A stretch of DNA of 49,349 bases from positions 1-49,349 of the forward strand of contig JAIRVZ010000115.1 of NCBI GenBank assembly GCA_031253625.1, given 5' to 3'. Below the pieces are notes generated by a model, which saw only the letters and a program-made list of their open reading frames with translations, was not told the origin of the DNA and made no database searches. Positions 25,601 to 34,555 of this stretch are shown here, piece by piece (the stretch's first letter is position 1; each line of letters begins with the position of its first letter). Position numbers and translations under genes: made by a program. This stretch comes from Dysgonamonadaceae bacterium (GTDB taxonomy: Bacteria > Bacteroidota > Bacteroidia > Bacteroidales > Azobacteroidaceae).

Positions 25601-28581
25601 CTTACAACTACACCGGTTCCGTAAGATTCCAAGAAAGGAATTTCCAGTTTTTTATTTTCGTTGTTCAATTCAAAGCGAGTACCCGACAATCTTTTTCCGT
25701 CTTTGAAAATCTCATACAATACAAATACATTTTTGGCCGATGAACCATAAATAATTTCAGCTTTTTCTCCTACTTGAACGGTTGTTTTCGGAGTTAATAG
25801 CCATTCGTAAGTCACAATTGCAGGTCGTTTGTCTTTGGTTGAATAAAGAATAAAATCCTGTTCGGCTGTTACTTCCCTGCCTTTGTTGTCGTTTGCTTTA
25901 AGAGCAATCCGGTATTTTCCCGATTCGATAGTTTTCAAAATATTCAAATCAAGCGGTTTTCCGGAGGAGAAATTTCCTGAGGCAACTTTTTTGTCTTGTT
26001 TCCAATTGCCTTCTTCTCTTCCTGAAATCAATTTACCATCTCCTATTAAACAGTATATTTCGTAGGTTCCTTCCGTTGTGATAGGATTTCCCGATAAGTT
26101 CAGAGCGTTAACGGTAATTTTGGGTAAGTCGTCTTTATCTACGTTCATTTCTAATCCGTTAACTGTTAAATACATCGACCGGTCTCCGATAGAGATAGTT
26201 GTTCTTGAAGTTTGCGTTTCACCATTCGTATTCGTTACGGTTGCCTCTATTTCGTAAGTGTAATAAACATTTGTCCGGTTTCTGTCGCTAAATAATTTTT
26301 CGGCATCGAAAGAAATTTCAAAACTGCCATCATCTTTTGTTTGTACGAAACCTTCTGCTATTTGAGTCGGATTACTTCTCATAAAAGAGAAAAACCAGTG
26401 TGGACGTTGCACAACACGATATTGCACCCTGACATCTTGCAGATTAACACCCGAAAATGTTTTTGCCTCACCTCTTACGGTTACTTTATCGCCAAAACTG
26501 TAGGTGCTTTCGTTGGGCAAAAATCGAATATCGAAAGTCGGGCGTTTATATTCTTCTACCTTGAAAGAACAAGAACAGCCTCCTTGATCTGACTGAATAG
26601 TAAACAATCCGTTCAATGAATTTTGAGGCAAAACAAATTCTCCGGCAAAAGAACCAAATTCATTGGTTGTAAAAGCTTGGGTGGTAACCTCTTTGAAATT
26701 GGCATCACGAAGTGTTAGTCTATACGTTTTATTCGTTAGTACTTTTTGCTCGCTTTCTCCTATCCGGCCGGCAATACCTTTGAAATAAACGGTTTGACCG
26801 GGGCGATAAATACTTCTATCGGTAAATAAATCCAACTGTTCGATAAATTCGTTAGGTTGGCGGAAAGTAGAACTCCAAGGGATGGGAGACAAAAGCAAGG
26901 CGGTGTCGTTTCCTAAAGTTACGTTATAGAAAGCGATGTTGTTATCGGAAATCCCCTTTGCCAATCCCGACTTGTCGGTAACGGCCGAAGATGTGAAATG
27001 CGCTTCGTTCCTTATTCGCCTGTAAAAATTCACTTTAGCACCTGCAAGCGGTTTTCCTGAAATACGGTCGACGACTAAAAATTCACGTCCTGAAGCCAAC
27101 GTTCTTGAGATGGCAGCCAAGCGGCTTACCGAAAAATGTTGGTTCGCGATGGCATTTTTATCTTTATCGGTATAAACCACATATTCGTAAGAACCAAGCG
27201 ATTTCATTGGGATTTTCACAATCGTATCTTGGTCTTGAAAAGGTCTTTCATTGATTAAACCGATTGTTTTTTTCTCTATTAAAACACCTGATGTTCTAAA
27301 TAATCCGTTTCTTGACCAGCGATTGCTGTTTTGATATGCTACTACCGGTACATTGATTTTATAAATTTCAATCGTAAGCTTGTTTACGTTTTTATATCTG
27401 ACGGTCAACTCCAAGTCTTTTTCGGGATAAACCACATTGGGTGCTTGTATGTTAGCAAAACTTGAAGTGATTTGATTAAACAGATTTTTCAGCAGACTAA
27501 TTCTTTCATAATTGGGATAACGCTCGATACCATCTATACAAATTTCGTATGCTTTTCCCCTATCTTCATCATTTACGCCTTGATTAAAATAATAATCTAC
27601 TTTTTTATAAAGAATTTCTACGCAAATTTCGTTGCCCGCATACTGTTTTTCGAGTTGGCTAAGCGCATTTATATAAGCATCTCCTGCCTCTTCCGATTCG
27701 GTATTGTTAAAAAGGAATTCTAATCTGTCCAAATCTGCAATTAACAATGCCAACGGATTATTTTCTTTCAACCGGAAAGTCAATAATTGCTGATAAAGTT
27801 TCAATGTCAATGGTATAAAATCAAAATCATTCGCCTCAATTGAAAAATTTACAAACTCTTCTGCCGGTGCGAAATAACGTGTATCTTGGATTCTTGTTTG
27901 AGGAAAAAAGTTAGCTGTTTGGCGATTCGCGACAAATTGGCTGAACAATTCAATTGCCTGATTGACCAAAAAGTCATACATGGTAGGCCGCAGCTTTTGT
28001 GAAGATTGCCCTTGATTCAAAATATCGGCATATTCCGAAACATTTGTCGCTTGCAATTCTTCTTTTCGCTTGATAGAAAGCAGGGCATGTTCGGTTATTT
28101 TTTCGATGAAAATATTTCCCGTCCATTCGCGAATATCTGCCGGAGCAGCACCCATAACAGCCGTGCGCTGATTAATAGTAAAGCTATTGGATTGATAATA
28201 TTGAGTATACAAATTCGCCAAAATGGAATGAAGTACGCTTTTTTCTACCACATTCGTGTTTTCCTTGTTATAAGTTTCAATTTCTTCAATTAATTGCGGG
28301 AATCTGTCCCTGTCGATTGCCAATTCCATTCCCATTCTATGGATTAGCGATTTGATTAATTGCGGACTGTTTTTTTCTTTCAACGCTTTCATATAAATCT
28401 CATTAATCGTTTCTAATGCCGATTGCGGCAATGATGCTCTTTCGTTTTGTTCTACCGTATTCCAAAGATAAGTATACGTTTGCGGAGTTACACTCGGAGT
28501 TTTTGTGCTTTGAGCAAAGAAAACACTTCCGGCAGTTACCAATACAAGGCAAAAAGTAAGGAGAAACAATTTTGTTTTCAT
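22675..28581 (-). CDS. Alpha-2-macroglobulin family protein without thioester
   Basis: A giant exported protein (1968 residues) with a signal peptide (about 1-24, VFFAQ). The N-terminal 350 residues are helical. Macroglobulin (MG) beta-domains follow, with the family hallmark TDRSIYRPGQTVYFKG near residue 590-600. A long MG/bait-like middle region and the C-terminal thioester-type helical domain (about 1400-1700; LPDGGWSWFKG ... ITQWMLYGMGQL) come next, then the receptor-like end domain. Bacterial relatives trap proteases or act at the envelope. Where relatives carry the CxEQ thioester, this protein reads PDNENVISW (about 1423-1431), so the reactive Cys and Gln are absent and covalent trapping is not expected. 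It lies upstream of the L,D-transpeptidase gene on the same strand. No lipobox, so periplasmic or outer surface. Confidence 0.85.
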   Translation of the reverse strand: MKTKLFLLTFCLVLVTAGSVFFAQSTKTPSVTPQTYTYLWNTVEQNERASLPQSALETINEIYMKALKEKNSPQLIKSLIHRMGMELAIDRDRFPQLIEEIETYNKENTNVVEKSVLHSILANLYTQYYQSNSFTINQRTAVMGAAPADIREWTGNIFIEKITEHALLSIKRKEELQATNVSEYADILNQGQSSQKLRPTMYDFLVNQAIELFSQFVANRQTANFFPQTRIQDTRYFAPAEEFVNFSIEANDFDFIPLTLKLYQQLLTFRLKENNPLALLIADLDRLEFLFNNTESEEAGDAYINALSQLEKQYAGNEICVEILYKKVDYYFNQGVNDEDRGKAYEICIDGIERYPNYERISLLKNLFNQITSSFANIQAPNVVYPEKDLELTVRYKNVNKLTIEIYKINVPVVAYQNSNRWSRNGLFRTSGVLIEKKTIGLINERPFQDQDTIVKIPMKSLGSYEYVVYTDKDKNAIANQHFSVSRLAAISRTLASGREFLVVDRISGKPLAGAKVNFYRRIRNEAHFTSSAVTDKSGLAKGISDNNIAFYNVTLGNDTALLLSPIPWSSTFRQPNEFIEQLDLFTDRSIYRPGQTVYFKGIAGRIGESEQKVLTNKTYRLTLRDANFKEVTTQAFTTNEFGSFAGEFVLPQNSLNGLFTIQSDQGGCSCSFKVEEYKRPTFDIRFLPNESTYSFGDKVTVRGEAKTFSGVNLQDVRVQYRVVQRPHWFFSFMRSNPTQIAEGFVQTKDDGSFEISFDAEKLFSDRNRTNVYYTYEIEATVTNTNGETQTSRTTISIGDRSMYLTVNGLEMNVDKDDLPKITVNALNLSGNPITTEGTYEIYCLIGDGKLISGREEGNWKQDKKVASGNFSSGKPLDLNILKTIESGKYRIALKANDNKGREVTAEQDFILYSTKDKRPAIVTYEWLLTPKTTVQVGEKAEIIYGSSAKNVFVLYEIFKDGKRLSGTRFELNNENKKLEIPFLESYGTGVVVSLTFVKDNMVFNQNIEIRRKQPDRNLTLNMEVFRDRLLPGQSEEWKISVRDANQKPVSAEILAGMYDASLDRIFAHSWNFNPVFRVGLWSPFFQQGSEFNNSNTSIRIESRFLETPQFSFDSFNWFGLNLWNSVAMPSLRRSAAGGAIYGSNAMRMEEAPVLMESMSVADVDFSQNEAATMKFSASVVKADAEYLGEEQPAVQIRENFNETAFFYPQLKTNEAGETLISFTVPESNTTWKFMSIAHTKDLKYGQIIKEAISQKKLMVTPNMPRFIRHGDKMSISSNISNLSDEAISGKITIEFFAPNTNIPNILNILNDSQDFSVEPSRTTTVTWTFDVPTNIDMTACKIVAQSTNFSDGEQHLLPVLPNRMMVTESLPLNISGKQTRLFSFDRMVQNNSKTLENYRLTLEFASNPTWYAVQALPAMTTPDNENVISWFAAYYANSLATHIANSTPKIKQIINVWTAQGGTKETLLSNLERNQELKAILLEETPWVLEARDETEQKQRLALLFDINRSNNLSAMAIDKMKSLQLPDGGWSWFKGMGSSVSITQWMLYGMGQLSQLNAVTYNDDVKQMQRQAIDFIDAKFKENFDNLKKNNKGWEKTTSISTSQLEYLFVRSFYKDIPFGAAEEAAQFYSGIAEKHWARTNNLYARAITATLMQRTGKGAVAKNILKSLREHASNKKDMGMFWANNNASAFMFQSATATHTFIMEAFNEVGATPQEMDDMKLWLLKQKQTQLWESTPTTVNAVYILLKTGNNWLENEGKVDIQLGNISIDMRNAEAGTGYIRRVFGALEITPDMSKVTITKKDEGPAYGALFWQYFEDLDKITQAKTGLNVEKGLFVEKVTSAGRTLGPVSADNPFKVGDRAIVRLTVRSDRDMEFVMLRDMRGSCFEPVEQISGTRWRERVVYYQSTRDASMNFFFHNLPRGTYVFEYPLFVTRTGEYSNGITTIQSMYAPEFVSHTAGERVVVR

Positions 28582-28644
28582 ATAGGTGTTTTTTTTATTT
28601 TTATAGTAGATACAATTTTTGTAAAAATTCCATAAATCAGGCGG

Positions 28645-29733
28645 CTAAGGTAAAGGTTCAATTTTCCAATGCCCTCCTTTATCAGAGCCAACACGAATAA
28701 TTACGCGCTCGTTTTTCAATTTTTCTATGTGTTTTTGAACAGCCGAAGGATTGATTTGCAGCGTTTCAGACAATTTTTTTCTTGTGATTTTCGGGTTGTT
28801 TCGTATCAGTTCAAATACTTTAGCAAGATTTTCTGACCACTTTTTCTGACCGCCTAAATTATCTTTCTGACCACTTTTTCTGACCACCATTTTCTGACCA
28901 CCATTTTCAGTTGGCACAAAATGGATATGTAATTCTCTATTTTTCAGAGCATTATTTTCGCCAAGCAAAAGATTTTCCAAAAATCGCACTACATATTTAT
29001 CGGTAGCATACACACCGTTTTTCAGGTTTTTGTAATTAGCCCGCACAAGTGCATTCCGGAAATACCACGAATGTTGGGCAAATAAATCGTTATTTACGTC
29101 ATTAAAGCCAAGTTTGCGCAGGTATTTTATGAGAAAAACTGCCATTGTTCGTGTATTCCCCTCGCCAAAAATATGAATCTGCCACAAATAGGAAATAAAG
29201 TGGGCAATGTGTTCAATAATTTGTTGCGTGTTCAGTCCTTTGTAATCGAATTTTTTTTCCTGCTCAAAATCGTATTCGAGCGTTGCACGCAAATTATCGG
29301 CATCGGCATAAAGAACAGTTTCGCCGTCTAGAACCCACTCGGATTTGGTAATATTATAGTCGCGGATTTTCCCTGCGAATTTGTAAATTCCGCTAAAAAG
29401 TCGCCTGTGAATATTTAGATAAGAAACAGGCGAAAATGAAAAAGTTTTTTCAGACAGTATTTCGGCTATGCGTGCAGAAACTTTGTCTGCCTCTTCAGTG
29501 CGGTCATCATCATCGCCTTGTTTGTTTACCTGCGTTTTGTAATAAGCATCAATGCGATTTTTGACCTCTTCAAAAGTGATGTCGCCTTCAATATTTTTTA
29601 TGGCGGTCTCGATAAGATAGGCAGAAGGCTTCAATCCATCAACTTGCTGCAAACCGATTGCAGTTTGCCAAATAATGCCCTTTTCTTTTTTGTCGGGTTC
29701 ACCTTGTCTTATGTATTCATCAAAATTGTTCAC
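28645..29733 (-). CDS. Fic family protein with C-terminal winged helix
   Basis: Probable AMP-transferase (or related nucleotidyl transferase) acting on a protein target. 362 residues. The N-terminal segment (about 34-66, LKPSAYLIETAIKNIEGDIT) resembles the antitoxin-like (VbhA-type) helix that inhibits Fic enzymes. The Fic core has HIFGEGNTR starting at His187, against consensus HxFx(D/E)GN(G)R; the distal arginine of the longest consensus is replaced, as in other GNTRT-type members. A C-terminal winged helix (about 310-355, ITRKKLSETLQINPSAVQKHI) suggests DNA binding. Between them lies a linker coded by five near-copies of TTTTCTGACCAC, giving a GGQK-rich repeat. Divergently placed from the helicase gene. 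Confidence 0.85.
   Translation of the reverse strand: MNNFDEYIRQGEPDKKEKGIIWQTAIGLQQVDGLKPSAYLIETAIKNIEGDITFEEVKNRIDAYYKTQVNKQGDDDDRTEEADKVSARIAEILSEKTFSFSPVSYLNIHRRLFSGIYKFAGKIRDYNITKSEWVLDGETVLYADADNLRATLEYDFEQEKKFDYKGLNTQQIIEHIAHFISYLWQIHIFGEGNTRTMAVFLIKYLRKLGFNDVNNDLFAQHSWYFRNALVRANYKNLKNGVYATDKYVVRFLENLLLGENNALKNRELHIHFVPTENGGQKMVVRKSGQKDNLGGQKKWSENLAKVFELIRNNPKITRKKLSETLQINPSAVQKHIEKLKNERVIIRVGSDKGGHWKIEPLP
28829..28906. repeat. Short tandem-like repeats inside the Fic gene
   Basis: Five near-copies of TTTTCTGACCAC (starting about 28829, 28841, 28862, 28874 and 28890) with irregular spacers of 0-10 bases. They code for the GGQK/SGQK-rich linker between the catalytic core and the winged helix. 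Copy-number change by slippage is plausible. Confidence 0.7.
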
Positions 29734-29787
29734 TATTATTATTACTTGTTTAAGTATTCACAAAAATAGAATAAATTTTACTCTTTC

Positions 29788-29818
29788 TTGTTAATTAGGC
29801 ATTTTTTATTTTATTTTG
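29788..29818 (+). promoter_or_regulatory. Candidate promoter of the helicase gene
   Basis: TTG at 29788-29790 and TATTTTG at 29812-29818, a one-base-short variant of TAnnTTTG, 20 bases before the start codon. It lies in the divergent gap shared with the Fic gene. Confidence 0.3.
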
Positions 29819-29837
29819 CGGATTAAATAAAATAATT

Positions 29838-32057
29838 ATGAAACCTGACGAAAACAACAGTATTTTTGAATTAGCGACCGGCTTTATCAATGAAACTTCC
29901 GAACACATTTTTCTTACGGGAAAAGCAGGAACCGGAAAAACTACTTTCCTGCGACATATCCGGAATAATACGCACAAACGAACTGTCGTTGCTGCTCCTA
30001 CGGGTGTAGCTGCAATCAATGCCGGAGGAATTACTTTGCATTCTCTTTTTCAGTTGCCTTTCGAGCCTTACGTTCCCGGATTTTCTCCAAATTCATCGCA
30101 AAAAAATCGTTTCCGTTTTTCTAAAGCCAAATTGGATTTATTGCGCCAACTAGAATTGCTGATTATTGACGAAGTCAGTATGTTGCGTGCCGATACACTC
30201 GATGCGATTGACGATACTTTGCGAGGCATCCGTCGGAATCCCAAACCATTTGGAGGTATTCAAATTTTGTATATCGGAGATATGTTTCAATTGCCTCCGG
30301 TTGCTAAAAATGATGAATGGAAACTCTTGAAAGATTATTATGCAAGTACGTTTTTCTTTCATTCCAAAGCATTTGAAAAAACAAATCCTGTTTATTTGGA
30401 GTTGAAAAAAGTATACCGGCAAAGCGACCAGCGTTTTGTTGATTTACTGAATAACGTTAGAAACAATTGCCTCACTACTTCTGATTTGGATGTATTAAAC
30501 AGTCGATTTTATCCCAATTTTTCACCACCGAAAGAGGAAAATTATATTACGCTCACTACTCACAATTATAAAGCCGACCAAATTAACAACAATCAATTAG
30601 CCGATTTGCAGGGAAAAGGATATGTTTATCAAGGAGAAGTAACAGGCGAGTTTCCCGATTATGCTTTGCCAACGGATATGCAATTGCGCTTGAAAGAAAA
30701 TGCGCAAATTATGTTTATCAAAAACGACCCGTATGGAAATTATTATAACGGAAGAATTGCCACTATCAGCCGGATTTTAGAAAGTGAAAACCAAATTTAT
30801 GTGTATTTACCGGAAAAGAACACCGAAATCTTGGTACAAAAAGAAACTTGGAAGAATATAAAATATACTCTCGACAAAGAAACCGGTCAGGTTCTGGAAG
30901 AAGAATTAGGGTCATTTATACAATATCCTCTGACATTGGCTTGGGCTGTAACCATTCATAAAAGTCAAGGATTGACTTTCGACAGGGCGATTATCGACAT
31001 CGGTTCTTCCTTTGCCGCAGGTCAGGCGTATGTGGCTTTAAGCCGGTGCACCTCGTTAGAGGGAATTATTCTTGATTCTGAAATCCGTCCGAATTGTGTT
31101 TTAACCGACGAATATGCTCTTAGCTTTAGTAAAACAGAAAAAGACGAATCCGAACTTCAACGTCTTTTCACAGATGGAAAACAAAAGTTTTGGGCTGAAC
31201 GGCTTTTGATGTATTTTGAATGGAAAGATATATATATAATTCTGCGAGAATTTGAGAAATTGCTGGATGATAAAACTTCCGACGAATTTCATGCTGCTCA
31301 AACCATTTTGAGAAATGCAAAAAGTAAGGTTCGAGAATTGGAAGATACATCGCTCAAATTTCAACAACAGCTTTCTCGCCTAATAGGGCAAGAACATCAA
31401 ACGCACGACATCATACCTTTAAAAGAACGTTCGCAAAAAGCTGTAATCTATTTTCATGAAAATATTGTTGAGCATATTTTAAAACCGTTACAACATTATA
31501 TTCAATATTTCCCTAATCCGAAAAAAGCAAAAACGTTTTACAAAAACATCATTTCCATCGAAGAAGACATCAAGTTGTTTATGGAAAACATGAAACGGGT
31601 TCGCTATAACAACATTCCTTTGGCCAACGATTTGGGGTTGATAATTCCCGAAAGAAAAGATGTTTTCTCTGCCGCAACTTCGACAAATTCTTCAAAGAAA
31701 GAAAAAGTCGAAAAAGAAAAGAAATCGCCCAAAGAAAAAACTCCCCGTCCCGAAAAAGGAGCCTCTCAACAAATGACATTAACATTATTCAAAGAAGGCA
31801 AATCGATAGAAGAAATTGCAGCGATGCGAACATTAGCAACTTCAACCATAGAAAGTCACTTGGCCTCTTTTATCGGTATGGAATTATCTATTGAACAATT
31901 TCTGAAAAAAGAAGATTTAGATGCGATTATGCCGGTTCTTCAACCCTTTTTGAATGAGAAAAATCCTCCGTTCAAATTAATATTCGATAGATTAGGAAGA
32001 AAATACAGCTTTGGAAAGCTACACATGGCATTCAGCCATTATGTGGCATCAAAATAG
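29838..32057 (+). CDS. PIF1/RecD-like superfamily 1 DNA helicase with C-terminal helix-turn-helix
   Basis: ATP-dependent helicase, probably in DNA repair or recombination. 739 residues. Walker A GKAGTGKTT at 28-36, Walker B IIDEVSML, a QLPPV motif, and near residue 375 the UvrD/RecD C-terminal motif TIHKSQGLTFDRAII followed by YVALSRCTSLEGI. After a charged lysine-rich linker (about 610-645) comes a small helix-turn-helix domain (about 650-690, LFKEGKSIEEIAAMR) like the HTH_40/RQC-type C-terminal domain found in Bacteroidetes homologs. Length and order match that group. Convergent with the following gene, only 20 bases apart. Confidence 0.88.
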   Translation: MKPDENNSIFELATGFINETSEHIFLTGKAGTGKTTFLRHIRNNTHKRTVVAAPTGVAAINAGGITLHSLFQLPFEPYVPGFSPNSSQKNRFRFSKAKLDLLRQLELLIIDEVSMLRADTLDAIDDTLRGIRRNPKPFGGIQILYIGDMFQLPPVAKNDEWKLLKDYYASTFFFHSKAFEKTNPVYLELKKVYRQSDQRFVDLLNNVRNNCLTTSDLDVLNSRFYPNFSPPKEENYITLTTHNYKADQINNNQLADLQGKGYVYQGEVTGEFPDYALPTDMQLRLKENAQIMFIKNDPYGNYYNGRIATISRILESENQIYVYLPEKNTEILVQKETWKNIKYTLDKETGQVLEEELGSFIQYPLTLAWAVTIHKSQGLTFDRAIIDIGSSFAAGQAYVALSRCTSLEGIILDSEIRPNCVLTDEYALSFSKTEKDESELQRLFTDGKQKFWAERLLMYFEWKDIYIILREFEKLLDDKTSDEFHAAQTILRNAKSKVRELEDTSLKFQQQLSRLIGQEHQTHDIIPLKERSQKAVIYFHENIVEHILKPLQHYIQYFPNPKKAKTFYKNIISIEEDIKLFMENMKRVRYNNIPLANDLGLIIPERKDVFSAATSTNSSKKEKVEKEKKSPKEKTPRPEKGASQQMTLTLFKEGKSIEEIAAMRTLATSTIESHLASFIGMELSIEQFLKKEDLDAIMPVLQPFLNEKNPPFKLIFDRLGRKYSFGKLHMAFSHYVASK

Positions 32058-32077
32058 ATACAAATGGTAAAAGAACG

Positions 32078-34330
32078 TTATTTGTTGTAAAGAGTAAAGA
32101 ATGGAATATCAACCAATAAAGATAAATTCAAACGGAGAACATTTTCATTTTTAGGAACCATCTTTGCATTTTCGCCTGTACCAACAGTATATTCAACTGT
32201 CTTGAAATTAGGAACAAAGCTTCCGTGAACACCGATCGTAATTGGACATTTAGGCAGGTTGTAAAAAAATCCGATTCCGGGTGTGAAAAAATGCTCAAGA
32301 CGCAAGTCGGCATATTCAGTGTGATTATTTATAAGTCGCTGATTTACAATAGAACCAACATCTATTATACTACCAAAAATCGTAAAATTAGATTTTTTTG
32401 AATTAGACCATGTTAATGACAATCCGACGGGAGCAGACAAGCCATAATTAAGCCATTCCGATTCGTTCATTTTGTCAAATCGAGTCCAGCCACCTGTCAA
32501 ACCTACATAACCATTTACTGAAAGATTCACACTGCTTTTGCGTTTTACCGACGAACTGCCAATTGGTAAAGCGTATGCTTTCAACAGATTTTCCATTTCT
32601 CCTGAAGTTTGCACGGTTGCTAATTGCGAAAGAAATGTCAGAGTTCGTATAAGCGTAAAATTTTCTTTTTTATCGTTATTCTCTGTTTTTTCGTCTAAAA
32701 ACTCAACCAATACATTTGAAATAGCTTTTTGATAATTCCCTTGGAATGTATATTCCATTACGGATAAATAATCTGTCGACTTGTTAAATGTGGCATTATC
32801 GATTATGTTGGGAATTTTTTTATTAAATGTTGTAGCAAAGTTGTTAATTGTTTGATTGAAAGACTTAACGTAAGAAATAAAATCTTCGGCAGTCCTCAAT
32901 TCGTGGTTTTTGTGTCTCACAAAATCATTCAAATTGTTTAGCCTAATGGTAAATACGGATAATTCCTGTAAATCTTCTGCTATAGAGATTGGATCATCGT
33001 TTTTGCTTTCAAAATACGCCTTAAACCAATTGTTATCAATTAGCTGTTGATACAGCAGTCCGTAAAAGTATCTAACTTCAGGTTTTTTAAAATCAGTTGG
33101 TAATTCATTCAAAGGATTAACCCAACCTGAATCTGCCAACAAAGCTTGCGAAAATAAATCGGCAATTTGTAATACATTTCTTATTGTATCTGAGAAGCTT
33201 TCTTTTGAAATAGCAGTTAATAAATGATTTACAGGATAGCCATTTTGACTGTAATCAACAATGTAACGTACTAAACGTACCATATCTTTGGTCGTTTTGG
33301 GCTTGCTCTGAAAAAGAGTATCGTAATGTATTCCAATATTGGTTGGCAAATTTTCAATGTCAATTTGTGCTGTTTGACGAAGCAACTCCAAGTCGGCAGC
33401 ATAATATGCAGAATAGTCGTTCTTTTTAAACTTATCAACCAATTCGTATGTTTTTGGGAAAATAAATTCAATCCTCCCTTTCTTTCCCTTTTTATTAACT
33501 TCATTAAATATCTGGCTGGTAGTCATTTGTATCACTTCCTGTTTGAAACGGCTTGCCATAAAATTTGCTACTCCGTTTACAGCTGCTGCCTGCCAAGAAG
33601 AAGTAACGGCACGACCTACCACTGGTTTTGTGTTATTGTCTTTAGTATGAGGATTCATCCTTGAATCAATTATTCCTAATTCAGTGCTATATCTCGAATT
33701 ACTTAATCGCAACTCTTTTACTTTTGACAACATTTCTTTGATCACACTCTCAAGTTCCATCTTTTCTTTTCCTGAAATTTCCAACGATCCTATTATTTCG
33801 TTTCGTTTCTCTTCTAATTGCTTTAACAAGTTATTTTGAGAATTAAGAACCTCTTGATTCTTAACGATCAATGCGGAAATAGCAAATGTATCCTTTTGAT
33901 TTTCCACTATTCTTAACAAACTGTCATTTAATTCTTCTATTTTATCTTCTTTTGAGGTTGTTTCTATCAATGATTTTAATCCAGATAAATATTTATTGTG
34001 TCCTTTGATAGAATCACTAAGTGCATTATAACTTGAATCCAATCTCATAAGAATTTCACCCAATTCTCTTTGTTTTTTTTCATTTTCCTCTTTAGTTTTA
34101 GCAAAACTCGATTTTGAAGGGTCTAAAAAGCCGGACATTATAGGATTTTTTCTTGCCGGATCATATTTATAATCCCGAAGCACTCTATTGAAATTTGCAG
34201 TATCTCCGGTTGAATAATAAATAGATAGATTTTTAGCATCAATGTATGTGTTTCGTTTATTATAGGTTTGCCCAAACACCCCTGTCGACAAACTTGTTAT
34301 AATAGCTAAAACTAAAATTTTTGATTTCAT
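32078..34330 (-). CDS. Exported coiled-coil protein of unknown function with outer-membrane-like C-terminus
   Basis: 750 residues, signal peptide 1-20 (GVFG-Q). About residues 55-205 form a long charged coiled coil (repeated ELN-LL-IVEN-KD patterns). The middle is helical and the last 150 residues are strand-rich with alternating aromatic residues (SVNGYVGLTGGW, FFTPGIGFFYNLP) ending in FFTLYNK, as in outer-membrane beta-barrel-type proteins. No lipobox, sorting domain or catalytic motif, and I do not recognise the family. A soluble periplasmic coiled coil tethered to a C-terminal barrel is the simplest reading. It sits between the helicase and dnaK with no obvious functional link. Confidence 0.7.
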   Translation of the reverse strand: MKSKILVLAIITSLSTGVFGQTYNKRNTYIDAKNLSIYYSTGDTANFNRVLRDYKYDPARKNPIMSGFLDPSKSSFAKTKEENEKKQRELGEILMRLDSSYNALSDSIKGHNKYLSGLKSLIETTSKEDKIEELNDSLLRIVENQKDTFAISALIVKNQEVLNSQNNLLKQLEEKRNEIIGSLEISGKEKMELESVIKEMLSKVKELRLSNSRYSTELGIIDSRMNPHTKDNNTKPVVGRAVTSSWQAAAVNGVANFMASRFKQEVIQMTTSQIFNEVNKKGKKGRIEFIFPKTYELVDKFKKNDYSAYYAADLELLRQTAQIDIENLPTNIGIHYDTLFQSKPKTTKDMVRLVRYIVDYSQNGYPVNHLLTAISKESFSDTIRNVLQIADLFSQALLADSGWVNPLNELPTDFKKPEVRYFYGLLYQQLIDNNWFKAYFESKNDDPISIAEDLQELSVFTIRLNNLNDFVRHKNHELRTAEDFISYVKSFNQTINNFATTFNKKIPNIIDNATFNKSTDYLSVMEYTFQGNYQKAISNVLVEFLDEKTENNDKKENFTLIRTLTFLSQLATVQTSGEMENLLKAYALPIGSSSVKRKSSVNLSVNGYVGLTGGWTRFDKMNESEWLNYGLSAPVGLSLTWSNSKKSNFTIFGSIIDVGSIVNQRLINNHTEYADLRLEHFFTPGIGFFYNLPKCPITIGVHGSFVPNFKTVEYTVGTGENAKMVPKNENVLRLNLSLLVDIPFFTLYNK

Positions 34331-34453
34331 ATCTTATCTTTCTAAGCAATTAAAGAATTTCTTCTTTGGAATATTATACCAAAATTGTCGTAAAAATATA
34401 AAAAAATTAAGAAATATTAAAGATTATGACAAAAAACATCAATATTATCAGGC

Positions 34454-34505
34454 CTGTCGATTTGGCAGAAAAATCTGTCATTCATTTTTTGGCATATCAT
34501 TTGAT
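34454..34505 (+). promoter_or_regulatory. Repeated CTGTC...GGCA motif and sigma-54-like box upstream of dnaK
   Basis: CTGTCGATTTGGCAG (34454-34468) is an imperfect inverted repeat, and CTGTCATTCATTTTTTGGCA (34475-34494) repeats its halves with wider spacing. The second half leads into TTGGCATATCATTTGAT (34489-34505), which matches the sigma-54 -24/-12 layout (TGGCA, correct spacing, TTG) except for GA instead of GC at -12. Either a stress-operator or a sigma-54-type promoter would fit a heat-shock gene; which one is not decided by sequence. Confidence 0.35.
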
Positions 34506-34555
34506 AAAATCTTGACGTAAAAAGAATTTAAACTAAAAATAAATACAATTAAATC

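Noticed and set aside
28829..28906. Possible CRISPR array
   Set aside because: Units are about 12 bases with spacers of 0-10 bases inside an intact reading frame; no array geometry or cas genes.
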